DNA from: Daedaleopsis sinensis
Taxonomy: Eukaryota > Basidiomycota > Agaricomycetes > Polyporales > Polyporaceae
DNA: 64,000 nucleotides
Reading direction: 5' to 3'
Assembly (NCBI GenBank): GCA_033807695.1
Contig: CM066301.1
Coordinates: forward strand, 4,774,001 to 4,838,000
Position numbers and translations under genes: made by a program. The notes under the pieces are model-generated. The model was not told the origin of the DNA. It saw nothing but the letters and a program-made list of their open reading frames with translations, and made no database searches. Shown one piece after another: positions 44,233 to 54,548 of this stretch. Position 1 is the first letter of the stretch; every line of letters starts with the position of its first letter.

Positions 44233-45574
44233 CTATACAAGCGGGGGACGAGGAGGAGGACGCAGAGCCGGAAAGGCGGTACGCGCGTAGACTACACCGC
44301 CGGTAGCGCGTTTTCTAGAGTCGCCCTGTGAGTACGCATCAAGGTCTGTATCTCGTTGCATTGCTACTAAACGTCAGTGGAGCTCTCATCTGCGCCAAAT
44401 GAAGGCGGTACACACCTCCACGACATGCATCGAGTCCATCCAGATGGCTTCGTATTTCTTGAAGGACTCGCGGATGTCCTGCATCGGGACGCCTTGCTCC
44501 GCGGACGGAGCGCCAAGAGTCGTGGTGTTGAGTTCGGCGAGCTTCATGATGGACTGGTAGCCAGTTGAATCAGATCCTCGCGGGGAGCATTACGGTGGTA
44601 CGTGCATACCTTGAGCTCGACCACTAAGACCTTCTGCTTATCACCCAACTGGGAGAACTCCTGTAAGACCGCATAGAACCGACCCACAGCAGCGCAAAGC
44701 TCGCTGGTGGGCATCCTAGGTCCCGAGTGAATGAACCAGGACTGGACGTAATCCTCCCACAAAGTCGCACTCCCTTTGAGAAGATGCTCGCGCTCGGCTC
44801 CGAGCGTCTGTAGACCGGCGACAATCTCCGTGACGCGACCTGGAAACATCGCGGAAGTCCATGTCCTCCGCTGCTCGAAAGCAGCCGTGTAGTGTGTGCG
44901 TCCTTCCTGATGTACTATTAATGATGATAATCATATTGATTATAAAGGAGAGACTTACCTCCGTGAGTACGAGATCGAAGCATGCCTTCCAGCGATTACT
45001 CGCTGTCTTCACGTCCGCGGCTCGGCGCTGAAGGTCCTCGCAGCTACGGTCTAGTTGCCGATACGCCTTGTCGACCGCTTCCCGCTCGTTCGATCCCAGG
45101 TGTAAGAAATATCCGTCATACAACATCTTGAACTACGTAGCAACATATGTTTAGCGAACCTGAGGCGAACGTGAAGAAAGTACCTGGTCGTAGAGTCCAC
45201 TGGTCTCCTTGTACTTGCTATCCATCGACACCACAACAGAGATAAGCTGGGAAGGCAAATCACTGTCTCCGGGGTATAACTCGAGCAGCGAGGCTCGGCG
45301 CCGCGTGACCTCGTGGTGCGCTGCTGTCTCGAAAGTATCGTAGTCGCAGATGGAGCGGGAGGAGAGGATAGGACCCCAGCGAGCCATATCCGAAGGAAGA
45401 GTGAGCTTGTCGCGCAAACTGTAGGACATGCAGTGCATTAGGCAAGGTAATTGGTGAGCCACTCGTGACTTACACGTCGAGCTCTTTCTTCAACGGATCG
45501 GCGATGCTCTGTATAACATCGGGGAATCCTTTCATGAGGGAGAACGCAACCGTGGTCTGTGGGCCTGGTGCCAT
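44233..45574 (-). CDS. all-helical hypothetical protein
   Basis: Five to six exons. Start MAPGPQTTVAFSLMKGF (45574), splice KELDV or KELD to LRDKLTLPSDMARWG, then SGLYDQ|FKMLYDGYFLHL, VLTE|EGRTHYTAAFEQ, VVELK|SIMKLAELNTTT and MHVVE|GDSRKRATGG with a stop at 44233. Long amphipathic helices dominate (EREAVDKAYRQLDRSCEDLQ; RFYAVLQEFSQLGDKQKVL). No signal peptide or membrane helix seen. The family was not recognised; a helical scaffold or BAR-like fold is possible but not supported. The final short exon is the least certain part. Confidence 0.55.
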
Positions 45575-45809
45575 TGTCGATCTCGAAAGGCAAACTAAAT
45601 TCTGGACGAGAGTAGAGGTGTGAGATGAGAAGAAGGGAGACAGGGAGTGGTGTGGCGTGTCTGGATGCAGACGGCATGAGCCAGTCGGTGCAGCGGCGCG
45701 AGGCGTACCTTTGTCCCTGTTCAGTGATTCATCCCATCACATCGTGTTGAGAGAGCCGGCGAGTTTGTAGGTGTACTCTGTATGAGAAAAGTATCTATAA
45801 CATGCCAAA

Positions 45810-46050
45810 GTGCAGAGGTGGTGCACTGGGAGTAGTCGCGAGGCGAAGGAAATCCCACATCCGCTCTAGTCATGCTCGCCGACGCCTCGAAGAGGTGTAT
45901 CGATCATGCAGACCGTCCTAGCTTCTGTAGCGAGCCTCCATCCTCGTCCCTAAAGCGCTGAAGAGTGATCTCGTCTCGAACGAGTGCAGGAGGCGAGCGC
46001 GTAGGTCAGAAACGAGGAGGAGGAGGAGGAGGAAGGGTATTCGGCTTAAG
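45810..46050. repeat. dispersed repeat family, copy C
   Basis: Same core as copy B (catgctcgccgacgcctcg.., gaccgtcctagcttc, ctcgaacgagtg) followed by an expanded gaggag run at about 46012. No open frame is conserved among copies, so it is treated as noncoding repeat. Confidence 0.85.
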
Positions 46051-46279
46051 GTGGAGCAGGGTGACAGCATAGCACAGTGGCGCCTTCCGAACTGTACCTT
46101 CTCACGAGTATTGGCTAGTAAGTATCACTACTACGGACTACTACCAGTAGTACCACTACTCACTGGCACATTTATGTACAGGTACATGCCCCTCCTCAGG
46201 ATCTAATCATTAATATCTGCGCACATTCGTCAACCGAAGCTGACCCCCATCCACACACGCTCCACACGCTCTGCTAGTG

Positions 46280-46845
46280 ATGGATCCTGGAACCCCATCT
46301 AATGACGATGTTGAGGCGCGAGCGAAGAGGAGGAGGGTGTATATGAGGAAGATCACGGTGAGTTCCTTCGAGTATATTACATCCCCCCTCCCCGCTCACG
46401 GGCCATATACCAGCTGCACGATGCGTTAGTTCAAATCGTAGTCGATCGGAAGTATGACGAGCACCTCGAGTTGCTTGCGAAGATGCACCCCGTCAACCAT
46501 AGCGACGATGAAACAGATGCGGAGTCGCCGGCGCCGCGTTCGCCACCGAAACAATTCCTCATCGTCGATTCTGAGTGGATGAGCCTCGAGCTCCGACACT
46601 TCCTCCGCACGCTCTACAATCTTCACGTCCGTGCCTTGGAGACGTCTTCGGAGCGGAGTGCCTGGAGTGGTATCGTTCCTCGAAGCCGTGTTCCATCCAA
46701 TCCGCCACGCACTACGTCTGGTACACCTGCGATAGGGCTTTGGCGCAATTGCTACAATCTTGTGTGGATGAGGACGTTGACGCCGCACCAGCGTCAAGCT
46801 CTCCAAGTCATCGACCGAGACTACGATTTCACGATGAGAGACTGA
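46280..46845 (+). CDS. truncated paralogue of the 181-5064 gene
   Basis: Exon 1 (46280 to about 46359) encodes MDPGTPSNDDVEARAKRRRV and aligns with the acidic/basic linker of the larger gene (QSDDDPEEDARKKRMQSR). The intron (gtgagt..ccag) lies at the homologous site. Exon 2 gives LHDALVQIVVDRKYDEHLEL, FLIVDSEWMSLELRHFLRT, GTPAIGLWRNCYNLVWMRT and DYDFTMRD with a stop at 46843-46845. The whole N-terminal repeat region of the larger gene is missing and a new Met lies at the break. The open frame and splice sites are intact, so this shorter form may be a functional stand-alone C-terminal domain. Function unknown. Confidence 0.65.
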
Positions 46846-47287
46846 GAGGCAGTCGTCGTCGCCGTCTAGCCCGAGTTTGTGCAGGTCAGCCCAGTTATCC
46901 CAGATTGCGAATGGTCACGGTCGTCCCTCTAACATATGTGGACAGGATTCAGGCATACGTTCTCCGGTACCTCTACCCAGCCAGGCCCGGGCTCTCGGGT
47001 CTCTGCTCCAATGCGAAGTTTAGCAAAGCGATGCTACATTACTAGAGCTTTGTTTAGCATGAGTCCTGCTCGATGATCCCGAGGTTGAACACCATACTAC
47101 CCAACGTTATACATCTCATCATACATGCCGCCTACTGATTGCCACTCAATCTTTGCGCGTAATGTTCAGCGAACGCGTCCTTGTCGAGTCTAGCGAACTC
47201 GTGTTGCGGTATGGCGATACGGTGACGGTGTCGCCTATGAGATCGCGCGTCGTTATCCATGCACCAGGTTCCCAAATGAGTCTCAAC
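46846..47287. other. space between convergent genes, nothing recognised
   Basis: No conserved coding pattern. Downstream sequence of two convergent genes. Confidence 0.4.
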
Positions 47288-49498
47288 TCACAAGTGGTTC
47301 ATAACGTCATTTACTTCAGCAAATGTAGTCACCCGCAAGGAGCATTCAGGGTGAGGGCATTTGTATTGACCGTCAGTGTGCTCATCTGAACGGTTCTTCT
47401 TCTTCTTCTTCCGAAGAGCTAAGTCATCTTGGCCGCGCGCTGTCTGGCGCTGACGCTTGTTCTTCTTCTGACGTCCCGAGGCCTCGGATTCTGGTGATTG
47501 TCGAATTTGCTCGGACTGAGAGTGTAGGGAGATCCATGCATAGAACAGAAGGGATTCCAGAGGGAGGACTTCCGGAATACCTTCTTGGCGGAGCTCGACA
47601 GCAACCTTGGCGCTATGCTCGATGGCCTCGATGCATACAAAGTCACAGGCGACTTTCATACTCGCTTGTAAATTGCTGACCTTGAGGCGCAATCAAAACA
47701 CAATTACAGAAGATATCGCGACGACGTACCTGGTGTGCTGCTCCTGCGGGAATGAAAACGGCGTCTCCGAGACGTTGTTTGATCACGTACGGCACAACAC
47801 CGAGCATTGCTAACTCGGAGAGCATGAGCGGAGTCAAGTATGTCTGCTGAGCATGAATTGGATCGCCTTGTGTGCTTTCACCGATAGAGCGTAGGTATGC
47901 GCGGAGCTTCTCTACGTCATCAGGATCGAAGATGTGCCAAAGAGCCCCGGGTACGTCAAGATCTACCATTCCAGTAGAGGTGTACACAAGGATGTTGATC
48001 GCGCTTGTGACATCCAAGTGCAGCTTGGTCGAGCCACTCGCATCCAGATCCCGCGTAGCGATATACATTTTAGGTCCTAGTACCACCGTTATCAGCATAT
48101 TGTTCCATTGGCTACACAAAGCTGGCGCACCTAAGTCCGGATTCAACCGCTTGTGCGGGAGCGGCGGGATGGGAAAGTGTGCGGCGAGATTGTAGAGACC
48201 GTCGCTCCGAGTGTATAAAGGCACTGGAACCATCTGCATGAATGCTTCGTATTGTTGCTTGAATTCCGCCTCGAAGGTTGTAGACGACGGCCAGTCCTTA
48301 AAGAGCATCTCAACATGCCGTTGCGCCGACCGGAGTCAAGCTTCAACTTACCTTTGCTCTTATTGCGAACTGACGTTGATCTCGCTGAAACTCATCGAAG
48401 AATTTGGTGACCGATACTTTTTCTGGACGGAGACCGTGGCTTTTGAACATTTTGATACTCTGTGCTCCATGTGAACGCACGAGAGATCTAGGAGTCCACT
48501 CTCCCTGCATTTTATTGTGTAGGCCCTCAACGACAATCGGAATGTTCTGGCACCACAGAGAGCGGAAGAGCTGCCATTGACCAGCCAGTATAACTGGAGC
48601 TTCATGGAGGACCTTTGCCCGTACTCGACGCTGCTCAGTACCATTTACAGGAGCTGGAGCGACGACTTGGGCTTCTGCATTGATTTTGTCGATTTGCGCA
48701 AGCATGGAGTCGATGCACGATGGCGCCAAGCGAGATACTGGGCGGAAACTATGCTTGTCACCCTGGGAGTGAGACGGTGTCGTCATACTACTTCAGCGAG
48801 GGCTGGAGCGTCTATATGATCGGATGAGCTTACCTGATTGCCGGAGGTCTTGTTGCAAGGAGGTCCTATGTCGAGCCCGCGTTCCGCACGGCATACTGGG
48901 CAAATCTCGTAACCACATCCCTCGCAGAAGAAAGATGATGATAGAATCGACCCAGAGCAGTAGTCTATCATGTTGCAATGAATCATCATCCTCATAGAAC
49001 TTGAATGTAGTCTACTCACCACAGGTAATTCGATACTGCAAGTCTGGCTTTCTGCGAATCAGTCCGGGGAGTCGTTCGTGCGCGACCATCTTGTCAACGT
49101 AAGGACGTAGTTTCGGAGCCAACCCGGCCTTCGGAGATCGATTCAGATAGAGTTTCAAAGGAGAGAAATGCATAGGAGACATGCCTGGAGCTCCCTAACT
49201 TGCTCGATCGTTGGAGGTTGACTGAATACAGTTGGAGGGAACGCTTGTGGTGCATTATCTATGTCATCATCCTGGAAGGCACACTCAAATGTGCCATCGG
49301 ACCTCCGGTGTACTTTGCGGAACCCTGCGTGAAAAGTTATTGCTGCTGAGAGAATCACTGTCACGGTCGACGAGGGACTTTACCAAGGAATCTACAATGG
49401 CCAGTACCACCACCACCTGTCCCAGCACAAAAAAAGCAAGGCGGACGACCCACAACGTTCCTGCCAGTGGTGGCGCATTTATACTTTTGTACCTCCAT
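47288..49498 (-). CDS. JmjC-domain histone lysine demethylase, KDM3/JMJD1-like
   Basis: JmjC proteins use Fe(II) and 2-oxoglutarate to demethylate histone lysines (KDM3: H3K9). Start placed at MEVQKYKCATTGRNVV (49498), giving an N-terminal Cys module (PPCFFC, GHCRFLGFRKVHRRSDGTF) across a 59-bp intron (49383-49325). Next: LRPYVDKMVAHERLPGLIRR; a KDM3-type zinc motif YRITCDYCSGSILSSSFFC, then CGYEICPVC; KHSFRPVSRLAPSCIDSML; and IPIVVEGLHNKMQGEWTP. The JmjC core has LKDWPSSTTFEAEF, GPKMYIATRDLDASGSTKLH then LDV (H-x-D iron ligands, about 48022), DVEKLRAYLRSIG, and GDAVFIPAGAAHQVSNLQAS with the distal His. A basic C-terminus and a C2H2-like end (YKCPHPECSLRVTTF..HL) follow. All iron ligands are present, so probably active. 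At least six introns. Confidence 0.88.
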
Positions 49499-49680
49499 CG
49501 ATTATTTGAGGTGGGAAAGCTGTTGATAGTCGAAACAGTAGGCGAAGATGATGCGAAGCTTCAAGCTCAAGCGCTCAGCGCTCAACGGCGGGGCCTCAAG
49601 AAGCGAATTGAATATCGGACGCCCGAGAAGGACGCTAATCTAGGCATTCTTTTCAATTTTGTAGAGCACCTGAAAATATA

Positions 49681-49710
49681 CTCCTCCTCCTCCTCCTCCT
49701 CCTCCTCCTC
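49681..49710 (+). repeat. (CTC)n microsatellite
   Basis: Ten ctc triplets in a row, about 185 bp upstream of the JmjC start. Confidence 0.95.
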
Positions 49711-50599
49711 AACGTTCAACGTTCGACGTTGCAACGTTCAAACTTGGCGCCTCCGATACTCTGTTCTCTGTTCGACCACATCTTCGACATCCCTCGTGCA
49801 CCCCATCCCATCTCTACATCCTCAGGCTTCATCTTCGCCTTTTCCCTTATCCCGTACTGGTCTTGTGCACTCGCAGCCAGTCTCGTCAGTATACTCCTCT
49901 GAAAAGCACCGTATTCCTTCTGGTAAGTTACATAAGTTCTGAAGGCAAGTGTGTTCACTGACGGTGCATCAGCCGGGATTCGCACAAGCAGCGTCCTCAT
50001 CTGTCTCGCGTCGCACAAAACATCACGACTCGCACATTCCAAATCCCGGTAGCGTTTTGACAGAAAGACTCTGAGGTCCACTGTCAATCCGCATCTCACT
50101 TGAACTACTTTCAGTGAGATTCGCCTCTTCCCGCCCAAATCGGTCCTGCTGGGTCTATTGCCCAGGTGAATTCGCTTCTGCGTGAAGCATTCTAGCTATG
50201 CTCACTTCGCATGAGCCATCAAGCACACACGCACACACACACCATCAAGTCGAACCTTTGACCGGTCACGACTGGGTGGGAGGAGGGACGCGAGCCGATG
50301 GACATTGACGAGGAGTAGGGACGGAGGACATAAGGTACGTCCTGCACGTATGCTCAGCGATCCTCTCTGACGAACAGCTGTATCAAGACACACAAACGAA
50401 CTAGTTTCAGGTGCGCCGGCCTCAAACTCCGCTCAGGTTGAATTACCGAGCCAAAGATGCGTTTCCCTAGCAGAACACGCATGTTCTCTGAAGAACGATG
50501 TGGCAAATTGACGGGTTTTGGTTGACACTTCAATGCATTACTCCTACATACACGTTAGTGGGTAGCAGCATGGGTGCTCTACCTTTGTTTGCCATAATC
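49711..50599. other. gene-poor; possible unplaced exons
   Basis: A 140-codon minus-strand frame (50138-49716) and CT-rich leaders exist, but no convincing gene model could be assembled. A CA-rich run (acacacgcacacacac) lies at about 50223. Confidence 0.35.
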
Positions 50600-51490
50600 G
50601 GCACTCTGGACCTCACAGCGCGGGCCCAACAACGACCACGGACCGGCCCAATGCCACGGTTACAGACGCGCTGCGTTTCGGATTCGACTCGACAGAGAGC
50701 CCAGGACGAGTGCGACATCGATCTTTTCCGCCATGCGCGACTGCGGATACGGATCACCAAGACGAGGACGAGGGCGACACATCGCGCGGATGGTCATTAA
50801 CGCCAGCCGACGCGGAACAGCGTCGACCTCGTCCCGCACCGCTGTCCGCGAACGCGGCCTCGGTCTGCGAACACGGGATCGCCACCGCGCTGGGCCACCA
50901 CTCCGCCATTCACCACAACCGATGCGGAACAGCGTCAACCTCGTCCCGCATCACCGCCCGCGAACCCGGACTCGGACCACGAGGACGAGGGCCATAAACC
51001 GCGCCGACCGTCATCAACGCTAGCTGAGGCGAACGATACCGACTTCGTCCCGCACCGCCGACCGCGAACGCGGAATCGGTCTGCGAGGACGAGGACGCCA
51101 TCGCGCCGCTCCACTCCGCCACTCACGACAGCCGGTGCGGCAAACCGACCTCATCCGGCACCTCCATCCTCGAACGCGGACTTGGACTATCAGTCTCAGG
51201 ACGACACACCGCGCCGACCAACCACTTCCAACGACCGCATACTCGATGCGGGCGACACCGACATCGTCCCGCCCCCCTATCCGCGAACACGGAGTCGGAA
51301 TGCGCCGACAAGCCTCGCATGGCGAGAGCGGCGACATCAATCTCCCTGTGGCCAACACGACTCGGAATGCGAAGATCGAGGGCAATCTCAGCGTGTGCAC
51401 AGCGAGGATGGCCACCGTCTTCATCTTCTTCCGCGCTTCCGCGCTTCAGGCCCGCGCCGGCGGTGTCGTCCCCCCTCCAGTCCCCTAGTT
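50600..51490. repeat. decayed tandem repeat array, possibly former coding repeats
   Basis: Roughly 90-110-bp imperfect units recur with gaggacgaggacgagggc, cgaacgcggactcgg, gcggaacagcgtc(g/a)acctcgtcccgca and cgccgacc. In + translation related peptides appear in different frames (PDSDHEDEGHKPRRPSST; ADTDHQDEDEGDTSRGWSLT; ADLDYQSQDDTPRRPTTS), which suggests a formerly repetitive protein broken by frameshifts. Confidence 0.65.
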
Positions 51491-54400
51491 CGTCCCGAGT
51501 CGTGTACACCGACCTGACTGTCAGACCCGGCGTGCTCGTCGCTCGATCACATCCAGAGCTTCAACGTTGTATACCTATGTGTCTACCTATTGCACGATTC
51601 GACGTGTCCCGCCGTACCGGCGCGCCCAGGACGGCCACGATGAAGAAGACGTGGAAGAGGAAGAGGACGCTGTCGTCTTTCTCTCGATCAGGGGCACCGG
51701 CGGCGGGGAGTGTCTCCTCCCGCCGCTCACCCTTGAGACTCGCGCTCTAGGGGCGCCGCGTGAGACTGCCCAACGTGCGGCTCGCCTTGCCCACCCGACT
51801 TCGAAGAGGAGGCCGTGAAGCATCTGGAACGACGTTTGAGAAGGTACACAGACAAATTCGACTCGGTCAGACGGGGTTTCGGAGGGTTTCGGTGAGTTTT
51901 AGGATCAAAATCGATTTATTTGGCCCCTGGACATCTGATAACAAGTTCTCTCGCTCTACGACGATCGTTCCACGCTCTGTACATTTATACGCACTCTGAC
52001 GATCATCTTGCGCAGCGAGGGCACTTCATTTCCTCGTCCTAGAGCCGTCTCGGACCCCGGACAGGACGCCATCGGAGTCGGCTCATGGCGGGCACAATAC
52101 TCGACGAGGCGGCCGGGGAGCGTTCTACTTACGTTTTGTAGAAGATATTAGTAGTCGTACGCACACCGGCTTTCGCGAGACGTAGCTGGTGGCAATTACG
52201 AGAGAGGACGGGCGCCGTCGGAGCCTCCAAGTCTCTATAGTTATACGGCCGTCGCCGACTGAATTAGGACGGAATGGTCGGCACGGGAGGGCACGGGCCC
52301 CTGTGGAAGCCTGTGGACTGGTAACTACACCACATGCGGAATGGGAACATCGTACGAGAGAGGAGCTCGCCGGACTATCGGGGTGGCGGGGTCGGATGGA
52401 TCCGCGGCACGATGCGATGCGTGAGCGGATTCAAGCTCAATATTCATGTATTCATGGCTAGAGATTCTCGCCCGATCACGCATGCAGGTGCGCAATCATC
52501 TGTGCCCGAGCTAGCCGGTGCGCGACGAACTTTGCCCCTCGGCACACTTCACACGTTCAACGACTACGTGCACGCTCTCCACGACGCTTGGGGTCGCTGC
52601 GCGTGGACACGTCCAGCTCGTTCGACTCGACAGCATATATGATCTATTGCGACACGTACAGTGCTCTATGCTGCACGGCACTCGGGGCGCAAAAGCCGTC
52701 CACATCGTGGGCTCACGGGTTCCTCCCCAGTGTGTTCGGCGCGGCGGAATCGACCGGCCGAACGTCCGGAGCCACTTTTGGGACACGGCCCGGGCGAGAT
52801 GGAGCGATGCGTCTGGCGCGTTCTACACGACGCTCTGACACGCTCTGCTTCGCGACGACGCTTGCCTGTGCGTTGCGGTGGAATGTACGAGTCTCGAAAC
52901 CGAGAAGGTGTGCAGGGACATACGTACCTCGACTTCTGGAACAATGTCGCTCATACTGACGTTTTTTAAGCGATGGCCTGCGACGCGGATTAGAGAATGA
53001 CCCTGTTCGCTGTAGCGTGATGGACGGGCGCGCAGGGAACGATCCGAAAGTATGTACCGGTACCGAGGCGAGGCGAGCGCGACGTCGCGCACAGTGGGTG
53101 GACAGCGAAGTAGGCAGGCGACGCGGGGATCCGGGACACACAGGGTGTGTGAAGGTGAGCTGAGCTTTTTAATGTCACGGCACCTCAGCGCATCTTCTGG
53201 TGTGGTTAGACTTGGTCGCTCACCGAGGTGCGGAAGATGCAGTGCACGATCGGAGTGCATATCGAACACTTAGCGCGATCGGAGCGCGCTGGCGGAGGAC
53301 TGTTCAAGGAAATTCTAGACGGAGGGAAAGATCTAGAAAGTCCGGTGAGTGCATGTCTCGCATGGCAAAGCTGATGCTCACCGCGCGCGGGCTATGTGTT
53401 TTGCGTCGACTGTAGTTTGGCGGGGACGGAGTACGCGCTGGTGGCGGACTCAGTTGGCTCCGGAAGGAGCGAGAGATGTGAGGTTCTGAAGAGCTGGGTG
53501 AGTCCGGACAGTTATGCATTTATGCATGGAAATATTGATGCTCACGTTGCGCAGACGGGGTATGTGCTATGTTTCGTGCACCTCCCGCGGTCGCTACGGG
53601 TCGCCCAATCACTAGATGTTGTAGTCCTGATGTATCATATACAGGTACTTGATGTGGGGCCTATTACATTATGTATAGGCACTACATCTGATGTATCAGC
53701 ATGCTCCGGGGCTATACCGGGGAGAGGCTTCAGCGGCCGCTCGGCATCGCGGCAGCCTTCCTAATGCGGTCGGAACGAAGTATTTTAGCAGCTAGGCAGC
53801 CAAAAAGGCCGATTGAGCGGCTAAATAGCCAAATGGGGCCGGCTGCAGCCACCCTGGCGCCTAACGCACCGGAATCGGGTCGGATACTGGCGCGCTCCGG
53901 TCATCCAGCCCTCTTAGCGTCTAATGCACCAAATGCGGACAGGATATCGGCCGTCGGGCGCTACATCCGAATCTGGCAGTGTTAATGACGCTCTCATAGT
54001 TGTTCTTATTCTGTAGGGATTTAGCTGTAGTCAATACATAGAGCTTCTTTCTGAGTATCGCAATATATTGCATCATCATGATCTGCATGACTGTCACTAT
54101 AAGCTAGCTCCTGATTTTCAAAGTGGATGCCTCATCCAGAGATGTTGCTGGCGCCTATCTTCCTGTATCCATCATCAACACCAGTCTCCCTATAGTTCAT
54201 AGATCACACCGTTGTATACTGCATATTTGAATGTCATAAGGAAGAAAACCATTCGAGCAGGTATAGACATACGGACTATGACAGCATATAGTACATAGTA
54301 CTTAGCCAGATATCGAGACGCCGGTGGCGACCACACGAGACGTGGTCACTAGATAGAGATAGAACCGCATTGGACGACCAGATGGATCTACTACATGCGA

Positions 54401-54548
54401 GGCAGGATGTAAATGATGATCATGTACGTCGTATGCGCTTGGATGTGCGCCGAGGGGCCTGTTCTTCTGACTCGCGCATTGAACGCTTGCTGAACGCAGA
54501 CATGTAGTCAGCTAGTGACTCGGGACATGTATCAGCATGTAAAACGAC
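51491..54548. other. 3 kb gene-poor region
   Basis: Only overlapping short frames without consistent coding pattern. The 53600-53700 segment has two ctgatgtatca repeats. Possibly a remnant of decayed genes or elements; no feature is supported. Confidence 0.4.

Noticed and set aside
49716..50138. 140-codon minus-strand frame upstream of the JmjC gene
   Set aside because: No recognisable domain, no convincing splice partners, and low-complexity sequence at its end.
53590..53710. Short repeats ctgatgtatca flanking a 60-bp hairpin-like segment
   Set aside because: Too short and imperfect to call an element; no second copy seen in the window.
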